Positions 19,993 to 28,117 of a stretch of 37,343 nt of DNA are shown piece by piece. How positions within the stretch are numbered: position 1 is the first letter of the stretch; the number at the start of each line of letters is the position of its first letter. Both the position numbers and the translations under genes were made by a program. The notes beneath the pieces were generated by a model. The model was not told the origin of the DNA and did not search any database. It worked only from the letters and a program-made list of their open reading frames with translations. This DNA comes from Rhodocyclales bacterium (GTDB lineage Bacteria > Pseudomonadota > Gammaproteobacteria > Burkholderiales > Rhodocyclaceae), in the NCBI GenBank assembly GCA_016177805.1, contig JACOUN010000112.1, forward strand, positions 1-37,343. Reading direction: 5' to 3'.

Positions 19993-21312
19993 TCAGCGCA
20001 GCGCGGCGGTCAGCGCGGCGGCGGCACCCGCCATCAGGTGCTGGATGTGGGCGTTGTCGAGCACGTAGGGCGGCATGAAGTACACCGTGTTGCCCAGCGG
20101 GCGCAGCAGCACCCCTTGGTCGAGCGCGGCGGAAAAGAAGCGCGTCGAGAAGTCGGAGCGTTCGGTGAGCACGTCGAATGCGACGATCATGCCGCGCTGG
20201 CGCAGGTGCGCGACCGCAGGGTGATCGCCGAAGCGGCTGCGTGCCGCGTCGCCGAGCGCCTGGGCGCGCGCCCGGTTGGCGCGGATCACGTCATCCTGCT
20301 CGAAGATGTCGAGGGTGGCGAGGGCGGCGCTACACGCAAGCGGATTGCCGGTGTAGGAGTGCGAATGAAGAAAGCCGCGCCCGGTCGCGTCGTCGTAGAA
20401 GGCGTCGTACACAGCGTCGGTAGACAGCACCACCGACAGCGGCAGGTAACCGCCCGTGATGCCTTTTGACAAACACAGGAAGTCCGGCCAGATGCCGGCC
20501 TGCTCGCAGGCGAAGAACGTCCCGGTGCGGCTGCAGCCGACCGCGATCTCGTCGGCCACCAGCAGAACCTCGTAGCGGTCGCACAGTTCGCGCGCCAGGC
20601 GCAGGTACTCCGGGTCGTACATCACCATGCCGGAGGCGCCCTGGACCAGCGGCTCGACGATCAGCGCGGCGGTCCGGTGATGGTCGCGGGCCAGGCAGGC
20701 TTCAAGATCGGCGGCGGCGCGGCGTGCCACGTCGGCCGCCGATTCGCCGTCCCTGGCCTGGCGCGCATCGGGAGACGCGACGGTGGTGCCGGCGCGGATC
20801 AATGGCGCATAGGCATCGCGGAAGATCGCGACATCGGTGACCGCCAGCGCGCCGGCGGTCTCGCCGTGATAACTGCCGGCCAGGCTGAGGAAGCGGCACT
20901 TCTCCGGCCTGCCGTGATTGCGCCAGTAGTGGGCGGCCATCTTGAGCGCGATCTCGGTCGCCGAGGCGCCGTCCGATGCATAGAAGGCATGCCCCAGGCG
21001 CTGGCCGGTCATGGTCGAGAGGCGTTCCGACAGCTCGACTACCGGTTCGTGCGTGAAACCCGCCAGCATCACGTGCTCCAGCGTGTCCAGTTGCTCGCGT
21101 ACGGCGGCGTTGATGCGCGGGTTGCAGTGGCCGAACAGATTGACCCACCACGAGCTGATACCGTCGAGCAGGCGCCGTCCGTCCGCATCGATCAACCATG
21201 GGCCTTCGCCACGCACCACTGGCACCAGCGGCAGCGTTTCGTGCTGCTTCATCTGGGTGCAGGGGTGCCACACGGATTTGAGCGAGCGTGCCAGTAGATT
21301 GGAGTGCGACAT
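19993..21312 (-). CDS. bioA: Adenosylmethionine-8-amino-7-oxononanoate transaminase
   Basis: BioA transfers the amino group of SAM (an unusual donor) to KAPA, giving diaminopelargonate. Fold type I aminotransferase: [18 protein letters not shown] is the substrate-site signature, [17 protein letters not shown] binds phosphate, [13 protein letters not shown] holds the cofactor Asp and [13 protein letters not shown] the PLP Lys. Length 439 (E. coli 429). It is the first gene of the bio operon; a weak promoter-like sequence lies about 40-70 bases upstream. Confidence 0.96.
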   Translation of the reverse strand: MSHSNLLARSLKSVWHPCTQMKQHETLPLVPVVRGEGPWLIDADGRRLLDGISSWWVNLFGHCNPRINAAVREQLDTLEHVMLAGFTHEPVVELSERLSTMTGQRLGHAFYASDGASATEIALKMAAHYWRNHGRPEKCRFLSLAGSYHGETAGALAVTDVAIFRDAYAPLIRAGTTVASPDARQARDGESAADVARRAAADLEACLARDHHRTAALIVEPLVQGASGMVMYDPEYLRLARELCDRYEVLLVADEIAVGCSRTGTFFACEQAGIWPDFLCLSKGITGGYLPLSVVLSTDAVYDAFYDDATGRGFLHSHSYTGNPLACSAALATLDIFEQDDVIRANRARAQALGDAARSRFGDHPAVAHLRQRGMIVAFDVLTERSDFSTRFFSAALDQGVLLRPLGNTVYFMPPYVLDNAHIQHLMAGAAAALTAALR

Positions 21313-21350
21313 CGGGATTTCTTGGTCTGGCGTGGGTGTGCGGACCGGTA

Positions 21351-21379
21351 ATGGTGCGCAATCGACACTGCGCTGTCAA
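21351..21379 (-). promoter_or_regulatory. Candidate promoter/operator of the bio operon
   Basis: On the minus strand a perfect TTGACA (21379-21374) is followed after 17 bases by CACCAT, a poor -10. The -35 overlaps an imperfect inverted repeat (GACA, CTGCGC, TGTC) that could be an operator. It does not match the E. coli BirA operator. Position upstream of bioA is the main support. Confidence 0.3.
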
Positions 21380-21555
21380 ACGTCGCATGGGGGCGGGGCA
21401 ATTCATACCCGGTGGGCGAAGAGGTGCAAAAAAGAACCTTCAGGGGCGGATCGGCGGTCCGTCGGCCGGGTCTCGCCCCGGCGTGCTTCGTTCGGCGAGT
21501 CGCGAGGGCGAACGGCAGGTGCCTCGATTGAACTGTCCGGGAAAGCCGGTCCACC

Positions 21556-21600
21556 TCAGACCACGGTTTTCAGCGGTAGTGAACAGAAACCGTGGTCTGA
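21556..21600. repeat. Perfect 14-bp inverted repeat, 17-base loop
   Basis: TCAGACCACGGTTT (21556-21569) is mirrored by AAACCGTGGTCTGA (21587-21600). Followed by AAAATC on the plus strand, not a T-run, so it is not a classic terminator. Could be a REP-like palindrome, a weak bidirectional terminator between the divergently placed bioA and ATPase genes, or a protein site. A Y1/REP-associated transposase relic lies 1.3 kb away, which makes the REP idea worth testing. Confidence 0.6.
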
Positions 21601-21709
21601 AAATCATCTGGCCGCCCCCCCGTCGCCTGGTATTGCCAAGTGTCAGGTCTTGCTGTGCATCATCAATAACCGCTCACGCCTTGAAAAACCAACACTTTAA
21701 CTGCGAAAA

Positions 21710-21747
21710 TTATACAATTCAATCAACCAATCCATTGAATTGTATAA
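21710..21747 (+). promoter_or_regulatory. Perfect inverted repeat abutting the ATPase start codon
   Basis: TTATACAATTCAAT (21710-21723) and ATTGAATTGTATAA (21734-21747) are exact reverse complements separated by 10 bases; the ATG begins at the very next base. There is no room for a normal ribosome binding site, so the gene would be leaderless or translated poorly. The most likely roles are an autoregulatory operator or a hairpin that hides the start; TATACA inside the left arm could also serve as a -10. Confidence 0.65.
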
Positions 21748-22917
21748 ATGCTAACCCGCTCAATTACCCCGACACTCCACCGTCTGGCTGCCAGCTTTCC
21801 TGTGCTGGCGATGACTGGCCCACGCCAGTCAGGCAAGACAACGCTTGCCCGTGCGCAGTTTGCCGACAAGCCCTACGTCAGCCTGGAAGACCCCGTCGAG
21901 CGCGCCTTTGCCAACGAAGACCCGCGCGGCTTTCTGGCTCGCTTCAGCCAGGGCGCTGTCTTTGACGAAGCCCAGCGCTGGCCCGACCTCTTCTCGCACC
22001 TGCAAGGCATGGTGGATGACGACCGTCGGCCCGGCCGCTTCATTCTCACCGGCTCACAACAATTTGGCCTACTGGCCGGTGTCACCCAATCACTCGCCGG
22101 CCGGGTCGGCATGACGCGCCTGCTACCACTCGCCGCCACTGAAATCCCCGCCGTGACGGCGCGCAAGCTGTCGCTGGATGGCCTGATGCTCAAAGGTGGC
22201 TACCCGGCCTTGCACACCCAGCCAGTCGAGCCCAGCGACTGGTTCGCCAGCTATATCGCCACCTATGTCGAACGTGATGTCCGGCAAGTCCTCAACATCC
22301 AGAGCCTGCCTACCTTCCAGCGCTTCCTGCGCCTCTGCGCCGGCAGAACCGGGCAACTGCTCAACGTCTCCGCGCTGGCCAGCGAAGCCGGCATCACCGC
22401 CAATACCGCCAAAAGCTGGCTCGCCGTGCTCGAATCAAGCGACCTCATCCACCTCCTGCCGCCTTACTACCGCAGCTTCGGCAAGCGCCTGGTGAAAATG
22501 CCGAAGCTGTACTTCCACGACATCGGCCTCGCCTGCTGGCTGCTCGGCATCCGTAGCGAGGAGGTGCTCGCCCTGCACCCACTGCGTGGCGCGCTGTTTG
22601 AAAACTGGGTCGTTGGCGAATTCATCAAGGCGCGTTACAACCGGGGTCAGCCTGCTGAACTCTATTTCTGGCGCGACAATAACGGCCTCGAAGCCGACCT
22701 GATTTTCGAGCAGGGCGAACATCTACAAATGGTCGAAATCAAGTCCGGGCAAACCATCACCAGCGACATTATCCGTGCCGGCCAACGCGCCACCCGCATG
22801 GCCGAAGACGATGCACTGGCACCCTGGTTGATCTATGGTGGCGACGAAACTTACGAACGCAGCGGCGTAAAGATCTACGGCTGGCGAGAGATCCATACAG
22901 CCATAGGAAGCAACTGA
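21748..22917 (+). CDS. AAA_14/DUF4143 ATPase
   Basis: An ATPase of 389 residues of the family with an AAA_14 N-terminal domain and a DUF4143 C-terminal domain, widespread and patchily distributed in prokaryotes, with no settled function. Walker A is GPRQSGKT (24-31), Walker B VFDEAQ (71-76), and ILTGSQQF (99-106) is the sensor region. The middle has a winged-helix-like stretch (LLNVSALASEAGITANTAKS, about 204-223). The C-terminal part contains GLEADLIFE and VEIKSG, an E/D...ExK pattern of the PD-(D/E)XK nuclease fold. Start forced by the inverted repeat just upstream. Low-GC upstream region and isolated position suggest horizontal acquisition. Confidence 0.88.
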   Translation: MLTRSITPTLHRLAASFPVLAMTGPRQSGKTTLARAQFADKPYVSLEDPVERAFANEDPRGFLARFSQGAVFDEAQRWPDLFSHLQGMVDDDRRPGRFILTGSQQFGLLAGVTQSLAGRVGMTRLLPLAATEIPAVTARKLSLDGLMLKGGYPALHTQPVEPSDWFASYIATYVERDVRQVLNIQSLPTFQRFLRLCAGRTGQLLNVSALASEAGITANTAKSWLAVLESSDLIHLLPPYYRSFGKRLVKMPKLYFHDIGLACWLLGIRSEEVLALHPLRGALFENWVVGEFIKARYNRGQPAELYFWRDNNGLEADLIFEQGEHLQMVEIKSGQTITSDIIRAGQRATRMAEDDALAPWLIYGGDETYERSGVKIYGWREIHTAIGSN

Positions 22918-22919
22918 CA

Positions 22920-23150
22920 AGAAAGGTCCCCACCACTGGCAGAGTTGGACTCCAGACGCGGACGTCCTGCCTTGCCGGGACTCACCCGGCGTCCGAGCGT
23001 AGCCTCGATCTGGCGGGAAAAGCGGTGGTCGCCGAGAACGTAGTTTCCATTGGTAGCGCGTCGGATCTGGTCGACGATACCGGCTTCGAGTTGATGGCGG
23101 AACAACTCGCGATATGCTGCCTGTCGCCAGCGCGTCGCGATGCGCGAAGC
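22920..23150 (-). pseudogene. Truncated REP-associated tyrosine transposase (Y1/RAYT) relic
   Basis: Minus-strand codons for [31 protein letters not shown] and IEATLGRRVSPGKAGRPRLE match the C-terminal end typical of REP-associated Y1 transposases (RAYT family), which usually end in a GRRVxxGKxGRP segment. The N-terminal HUH/Y1 catalytic part is absent: upstream, toward yaaA, the same frame continues into unrelated sequence. The relic is bounded by the end of the ATPase gene and the yaaA 5' region. The 303-base gap between those genes holds little else; no clear yaaA promoter was found. Confidence 0.75.
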
Positions 23151-23220
23151 CGATGCGCCTGACAGCGCCGACGGCGGATTTGCTACCATGGCCGGCATTC
23201 CCCATACGTGTTCGAACCTC

Positions 23221-24006
23221 ATGATATTCGTCGTTTCCCCGGCCAAGGCGCTCGATTTCGATACCCCGCCCGTGACGTCCACCCACACGCAGCCCGAGTT
23301 CGTCGATCAGGCCGCCGCGCTGATCGCGCTGTTGCGCAAGTTGTCTCCGGCCGACGTGGCCAGGCTGATGAAGCTCTCGGATACGTTGGCGAGCCTGAAT
23401 GTGGCGCGTTACGAGAGCTGGTCGCCGGTGTTTACGCCGGACAACGCCAAGCAGGCGGTGCTGGCGTTCAACGGTGATGTCTACGGCGGGCTGGATGCGG
23501 CTAGCCTGAGCGAGAGCGAGCTGGGCTGGGCGCAGCGGCATCTGCGCATCCTGTCGGGGTTGTACGGGGTGCTGCGTCCGCTGGATCTGATGCAGCCGTA
23601 CCGGCTGGAAATGGGCAGTCGGCTTGCCAATCCGCGCGGGGCCAATCTGTATGCGTACTGGGGCGATACGCTCACGCGCGCGCTGAATACACTGCTCGAT
23701 GCCGAACGCGAGCAGACCGGTGCCACGGCGCTGGTGAATCTGGCTTCGGAGGAGTACTTCAAGGCGGTACAGCCGGCCGGGCTGCACGCGCCGGTGATCA
23801 CGCCGGTGTTCGAGGACTGGAAGGGCGGCGGTTACAAGATCATCAGCTTCTACGCCAAGCGCGCGCGTGGCTTGATGTGCCGCCACGCGATCCGCAACCG
23901 CGTCGACAGCATCGAAGGGCTGCTCGACTTCGACGCCGAGGGCTACCGCTACGTGGCGGCCGTCTCGGACGAGAGCCGGCCGGTGTTCCGCCGCCGCCTC
24001 GACTGA
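23221..24006 (+). CDS. yaaA: Peroxide stress protein YaaA (DUF328/UPF0246)
   Basis: YaaA lowers intracellular free iron and protects DNA and proteins during hydrogen peroxide stress in E. coli. The ATG at 23221 gives [16 protein letters not shown], matching the family start (SPAKTLDY in E. coli). Strong family blocks are [46 protein letters not shown] and [14 protein letters not shown]. Length 261 (E. coli 258). The frame is open 27 codons upstream, but that runs through the transposase relic region. It has no clear SD. Confidence 0.95.
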   Translation: MIFVVSPAKALDFDTPPVTSTHTQPEFVDQAAALIALLRKLSPADVARLMKLSDTLASLNVARYESWSPVFTPDNAKQAVLAFNGDVYGGLDAASLSESELGWAQRHLRILSGLYGVLRPLDLMQPYRLEMGSRLANPRGANLYAYWGDTLTRALNTLLDAEREQTGATALVNLASEEYFKAVQPAGLHAPVITPVFEDWKGGGYKIISFYAKRARGLMCRHAIRNRVDSIEGLLDFDAEGYRYVAAVSDESRPVFRRRLD

Positions 24007-24036
24007 ATTACCCGACCGTTTCCCAAGGAGTTCCCT

Positions 24037-25161
24037 GTGAACATCAGCCATGGTTTCGACGCTGGCGCCATAGAGGTGGTGAGCCTGGACGACCCCCGGA
24101 ACATCTGCCTGCGTCTGCGCCCGGACAACGCCGCCGAGTTTCACCAGTGGTTCTATTTCCGGCTCGCGAACGCGGCCGGCCAGCCGGTCCGCATGGTGTT
24201 CGAGAATGCCGCGACCGCCGCTTTTCCGGGCGGCTGGCCGGGTTATCGCTGCGTGGCGTCGTACGACCGGCGCAACTGGTTCCGCGTCGCTGGCACGCGC
24301 TACGAGGACGGGCAGTTGATCGTCGAGCACACGCCCGAGCGCAACAGCATCTACTACGCCTACTTCGAGCCGTATTCGCACGAGCGCCACCTCGATCTGC
24401 TGGGTAATGCCGAGATGTCGCCGTTCGCCCAGGTCGACAACCTCGGAACCACGGTGGAAGGGCGGGATCTGGACCGCGTCGTGGTCGGGCGCAAGGCGCC
24501 GGGACGTAAGGCGGTGTGGATCATCGCGCGCCAGCATCCGGGCGAGACCATGAGCGAGTGGTTCATCGAAGGCTTGCTCGAACGGCTGCTCGACGCCGCC
24601 GATCCGGTCGCGCGGCGCATCCGCGAGCATGCGGTGGTGCATGTCGTGCCGAACATGAACCCGGATGGGGCGGTGCGCGGCAATCTGCGCACCAATGCCG
24701 CCGGCTGCAATCTCAACCGCGCGTGGAACGCCCCCGATGCCGAGCGCAGCCCGGAAGTGCTGCAGGTGCGGCAGGCCATCGAGGAGAGCGGTTGTGAGCT
24801 GTTTCTCGACATTCACGGCGACGAGTCGCTGCCTTACGTGTTCCTCGCGACTTCCGAGGACGTGCCGGGGTTCACCGCTGCCGCGTTGCAGCAGCAGAAC
24901 CGTTTCGTCGAAGGTCTGACCGCCGCCAGCCCCGAGTTCCAGACTCGGGAAGGGTACGAGGCGGGGCGCTTCGGCGAGGAGATGCTGGGGCTGGCGAGCA
25001 AGTGGGTCGCGCACCGCTTCGGCTGCGTCGCGCTGACGCTGGAGATGCCGTTCAAGGACAACGCCAACATGCCGGACGGTCAGACCGGCTGGAGCGGGGC
25101 GCGCAGCAAGCGCCTCGGCGCGGCCATGCTCGACCCCATCCTGATGCATCTTCAGGCGTGA
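24037..25161 (+). CDS. M14-family cytosolic-type zinc carboxypeptidase
   Basis: A 374-residue metallopeptidase of the M14 family, resembling bacterial cytosolic carboxypeptidases (AGBL/CCP-like, subfamily B). An N-terminal beta-sandwich-like domain (about 1-125) precedes the peptidase fold. Zinc ligands: His and Glu in RQHPGETMSEW and the His in LFLDIHGDE; the general base Glu in ALTLEMPFKDN. Substrate Arg/Asn positions lie in NPDGAVRGNLRTNAAGCNLN. It has no signal peptide, so acts inside the cell. GTG start with AAGGAG 6 bases upstream. The stop overlaps the next gene (GTGA). The natural substrate is unknown; removal of C-terminal residues from peptides or proteins is the family expectation. 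Confidence 0.9.
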   Translation: MNISHGFDAGAIEVVSLDDPRNICLRLRPDNAAEFHQWFYFRLANAAGQPVRMVFENAATAAFPGGWPGYRCVASYDRRNWFRVAGTRYEDGQLIVEHTPERNSIYYAYFEPYSHERHLDLLGNAEMSPFAQVDNLGTTVEGRDLDRVVVGRKAPGRKAVWIIARQHPGETMSEWFIEGLLERLLDAADPVARRIREHAVVHVVPNMNPDGAVRGNLRTNAAGCNLNRAWNAPDAERSPEVLQVRQAIEESGCELFLDIHGDESLPYVFLATSEDVPGFTAAALQQQNRFVEGLTAASPEFQTREGYEAGRFGEEMLGLASKWVAHRFGCVALTLEMPFKDNANMPDGQTGWSGARSKRLGAAMLDPILMHLQA

Positions 25162-26108
25162 GCGAATTTCTCGACATCCTGCGGTTCTCGTTTTCGGTCA
25201 CCGGCCCGATCTTCGTCATCCTCGGGCTGGGCATCGTGCTGATGCGCGCCGGCATGATCACCGACGCCTTCATCGAGTCCGGCACCCGCCTGGTGTTCAA
25301 CGTGGCCTTGCCGGCGCTGCTGTTCATCAGCATCGGCAAGACCCGCATCGGCGTGGCGACCAACCCGGCGCTGATCGCCTTCGGCATGGTGGCGACGCTG
25401 GGCGTGTATGCGCTGCTGGAGTGGTACGCGGCGCGCAAGGTGTTTCCCGAAAGTGATCGCGGTGTGGTGGTGCAGGGCGGGTTCCGCTCCAACATGGGCA
25501 TCATCGGGCTGGCCTACTGCGTGAATGCCTACGGCGAGGCGGGGTTGCTGGCTTCGTCGCTGTACCTTGGGCTGGTCACCATCCTGTTCAACATCCTGTC
25601 GGTAATCACGCTCAGCCGCTCGCTGCACCAACGCCAAGGCGCGTGGCGCATCGTCAAGGGCATCGCGACCAATCCGCTCATCATCGCCATCGGACTGGCG
25701 CTGCCGGTATCGTGGTTCGACATCAAGTTGCCGGCGTTGCTGTTGCAATCCGGGCAATACTTCGCCGATCTGACCCTGCCGCTGGCGCTGCTGTGCACCG
25801 GCGCATCGCTCAACTTCCGTACCCTGCGGGTTGAAATGGGCAATACCCTGGTCGCGGCCGGCTGCAAGCTGGTGGCGGTACCGCTGCTGTTCACGCTGGC
25901 CGGGGCGCTGCTGGGCTTTCGCGGTATCGACCTCGGCGTGCTGCTGCTCATGTCATCCGCCCCGACCGCCGCCGCGAGCTACGTGATGGTGCGCGCCATG
26001 GGCGGCAACGCGACGCTCGCGGCCAACATCGTGGCACTGACCACGCTCGGCTCGCTGTTCACCACCAGTCTCGGCATCATGGCGCTGAAGAGTCTGGGGA
26101 TGATGTAA
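25158..26108 (+). CDS. AEC family permease (auxin efflux carrier type)
   Basis: A 316-residue inner-membrane transporter of the Mem_trans/AEC family, with about ten membrane helices in two similar halves. The first half includes ARLVFNVALPALLF-type helix (TRLVFNVALPALLFISIG) and GFRSNMGIIGLAY; the second LTLPLALLCTGASLNF and SSAPTAAASYVMVRAMGGN, all typical of the family. The GTG start at 25158 overlaps the carboxypeptidase stop by four bases, so the two are made together. Substrates of bacterial members include malonate and other small carboxylates; nothing here identifies the substrate. Confidence 0.9.
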   Translation: MSEFLDILRFSFSVTGPIFVILGLGIVLMRAGMITDAFIESGTRLVFNVALPALLFISIGKTRIGVATNPALIAFGMVATLGVYALLEWYAARKVFPESDRGVVVQGGFRSNMGIIGLAYCVNAYGEAGLLASSLYLGLVTILFNILSVITLSRSLHQRQGAWRIVKGIATNPLIIAIGLALPVSWFDIKLPALLLQSGQYFADLTLPLALLCTGASLNFRTLRVEMGNTLVAAGCKLVAVPLLFTLAGALLGFRGIDLGVLLLMSSAPTAAASYVMVRAMGGNATLAANIVALTTLGSLFTTSLGIMALKSLGMM

Positions 26109-26139
26109 TCGTCATTGTTCTGGTAGCATTCCCCGACTC

Positions 26140-26241
26140 AAAGACGGTAGCAACCGTGCTGAGCTTCGCGACACACTTCTCCCCAAACTCCTCTCAGGCG
26201 AGCTGTCCGCCGCCGTCGAAACTATGGAGACCACACCATGA
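26140..26241 (+). pseudogene. 3' relic of a type I restriction specificity subunit (hsdS)
   Basis: Read in the frame ending at TGA 26239-26241, the region encodes RAELRDTLLPKLLSGELSA and then a short tail. The motif L-R-D-x-L-L-P-K-L-x-S-G-E-L is the hallmark C-terminal end of HsdS, the DNA-recognition subunit of type I restriction-modification systems. Only about 30 codons remain; no other hsd sequence is in the window. Its stop overlaps the start codon of the RhuM gene (ATGA), as in a once-intact operon. Confidence 0.75.
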
Positions 26242-27233
26242 CCAATGCCATCGAGCTTTACACCGCCGCTAATGGTCAATTGCAAATTGAGGTGCGACTA
26301 GATGGGGATACGGTGTGGCTGACTCAGCGGCAGATGGGCGAGTTGTTTGATACGACACCGGAAAACGTGCTGATGCACCTGAAAAACATCTACGCAGATG
26401 AGGAATTGGCGGATGCGGCAACTGCTAAGGAATTCTTAGCAGTTCAAATAGAAGGCAAACGGCAAGTGCGCCGTCAGATCAAGCACTACAACCTTGATGC
26501 CGTGATCTCGGTCGGCTACCGCGTCAACTCCCGCAACGCCACGCGCTTTCGCCAGTGGGCCACGCGCACGCTCAAGCAGCATCTGGTGCAGGGATACACC
26601 CTCAACCAGCAGCGCCTGGTCGAGCGCGGCATCGAGTTCGAGCAGGCGGTTCACCTGCTGTCGCGTACACTCGCCAACCAGCAACTGGTCAACGCCGAAG
26701 GCGCGGCCGTGCTCGGGGTGATCTCCGACTACGCCCGTAGCTGGAGTCTGCTGCAACAGTACGACGAACAATCCCTTGCCAGCCAGACCAGTCAGCAAGC
26801 CGACATGCGGGCACTGGCACTGGATGATGTGCTGGCTGCCATTGCGCAGTTGAAAGCCGAGCTGATTGCCAAGGGCGAGGCCACCGAACTGTTCGGCCAG
26901 TTGCGCGGCGATGGCCTGGCTTCCAGCATCGCCACCATCGAGCAGGGATTTGGAGACGAACTGTTCTATCCCAACGTCGCCAGCCGGGCGGCGCATCTGC
27001 TGTATTTCGTCATCAAGAACCATCCGCTCGCGGATGGCAATAAACGCTGCGGCTCGTTTTTGTTCCTGTGGTATCTGCGCCTGAACCAGCACTTGCTGGC
27101 GCGGCCAGTCGAGCGTTTGATCAATGACAACGCCCTGGTGGCGCTGGCGTTGCTGGTGGCCGAAAGTCTGCCGGCTCAAAAGGAACTGATGGTGCGGCTG
27201 ATCGAGCAGTTTGTGCTGCTGAAGATGGAATAG
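26238..27233 (+). CDS. RhuM N-terminal domain fused to Fic/Doc domain
   Basis: A 331-residue two-domain protein. The N-terminal half (about 1-130) is the RhuM virulence domain: VWLTQRQMGELFDTTPENVLMHLKNI, in two parts, then RQIKHYNLDAVISVGYRVNS and TRFRQWAT. The C-terminal part (about 240-331) is a Fic/Doc fold with HPLADGNKR at 262-270, close to the Doc form (H-x-F-x-D-A/G-N-K-R) and not the G-N-G-R of AMPylating Fic proteins. RhuM-Fic/Doc genes often sit inside type I restriction operons. Here the partner genes are gone, leaving a 3' hsdS scar whose stop overlaps this start. Activity (phosphotransfer or AMPylation) is inference. Confidence 0.88.
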   Translation: MTNAIELYTAANGQLQIEVRLDGDTVWLTQRQMGELFDTTPENVLMHLKNIYADEELADAATAKEFLAVQIEGKRQVRRQIKHYNLDAVISVGYRVNSRNATRFRQWATRTLKQHLVQGYTLNQQRLVERGIEFEQAVHLLSRTLANQQLVNAEGAAVLGVISDYARSWSLLQQYDEQSLASQTSQQADMRALALDDVLAAIAQLKAELIAKGEATELFGQLRGDGLASSIATIEQGFGDELFYPNVASRAAHLLYFVIKNHPLADGNKRCGSFLFLWYLRLNQHLLARPVERLINDNALVALALLVAESLPAQKELMVRLIEQFVLLKME

Positions 27234-27286
27234 CTGTTCCGTTGGGCGAGCTTCCGGCCAGCGTGGTTTGCGGCTGTCGAAAACGC

Positions 27287-28117
27287 TCAACCGAACAGCT
27301 TGAGTATCCCGTCCAGTCCGGCGTGGTCGAGGCGGCAGTCGGCGACCTGGTGCACGATGGGTTTGGCGCGGTAGGCGACGCCCAGGCCGGCGGCGGCGAG
27401 CATGGGGATGTCGTTGGCGCCGTCGCCGGCGGCGATCACCTGGTCGCGGCCCAGGTGCAGGCGCTCGCGCACCGCGCGCAGGTGGTTGGCCTTGGCTTCG
27501 GCGTCGATGATGGGGCCGACGATGCGGCCGGTCAGGCGGCCGTTGTGGACTTCGAGTTCGTTGGCGTGGACTTCGTCAAAGCCCAGGCGGCGCTTGAGGC
27601 GTTCGGTGAAGTAGGTGAAGCCGCCCGACACCAGCACCGTGTAGATGCCGGCTTGCTTGAGCCCTTGCATCAGGCGTTCGGCGCCGGGGTTGAGGTTGAG
27701 GCGTTGTTCGTAGACCACCGCCAGCGCCTCGTCGGACAGCCCCGCGAGCAGGCTGACGCGGCGCGCGAGCGATTCGCGGAAGTTGATTTCGCCGCGCATC
27801 GCGGCTTCGGTGATGGCCGCCACGTCGTGTTTCATGCCGTACATGTCGGCGACTTCGTCGATGCACTCGATGTTGATGATGGTCGAGTCCATGTCGCTGA
27901 CGAACAGACCGTAGTCGGTCAACCGCCGCCCGGCCGGTATCCATGCCCAGTCCAGCTCGGCGGCGTGGCATAGCGTCTCGATCTCGTCCGAAGGCGAGGC
28001 CGAGACGAGGCGGTAGGCGTGTGCATCGATCTGTTCGACGGCGGCAGCGGCGCAGGCCAGGGCGAGCGCCTTCAGGGCCACGGAACATACGTCCCGACCC
28101 TGCACGACAAGATTCAT
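27287..28117 (-). CDS. serB: Phosphoserine phosphatase
   Basis: SerB, a HAD-superfamily enzyme, dephosphorylates phosphoserine to L-serine, the last step of serine synthesis. The nucleophile motif DMDST (75-79) is in LFVSDMDSTIINIECIDE; VSGGF gives the motif II Ser and AAGDGANDIPML the metal-binding Asp pair. The N-terminal ~70 residues form a regulatory (ACT-like) extension. Length 276. Its ATG directly abuts the aroG stop codon (TGA ATG), so it is coupled to aroG. Confidence 0.95.
   Translation of the reverse strand: MNLVVQGRDVCSVALKALALACAAAAVEQIDAHAYRLVSASPSDEIETLCHAAELDWAWIPAGRRLTDYGLFVSDMDSTIINIECIDEVADMYGMKHDVAAITEAAMRGEINFRESLARRVSLLAGLSDEALAVVYEQRLNLNPGAERLMQGLKQAGIYTVLVSGGFTYFTERLKRRLGFDEVHANELEVHNGRLTGRIVGPIIDAEAKANHLRAVRERLHLGRDQVIAAGDGANDIPMLAAAGLGVAYRAKPIVHQVADCRLDHAGLDGILKLFG

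Larger units (their letters stand above)
21313..21747. other. 435-base intergenic region: bio operon upstream and cassette edge
   Basis: No gene seen. From left to right it contains the bioA promoter candidate (21351-21379), a GC-rich stretch with no clear signal, a perfect 14-bp inverted repeat (21556-21600), a C-rich stretch, and an AT-rich segment from about 21690 ending in a second perfect 14-bp inverted repeat (21710-21747) that abuts the ATG of the AAA ATPase. Composition drops sharply in AT-rich 21690-21750 relative to the rest, consistent with an acquired segment boundary. Confidence 0.7.

Noticed and set aside
22723-25149. 808-codon minus-strand open frame
   Set aside because: Antisense to yaaA and the carboxypeptidase, which have clear family motifs; a GC-rich shadow frame. 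Only its part overlapping the transposase relic is of interest, and that is in a different frame.
26109-26139. Short spacer before the hsdS relic
   Set aside because: The hsdS frame is open here, but the residues do not resemble HsdS and the junction cannot be placed exactly.
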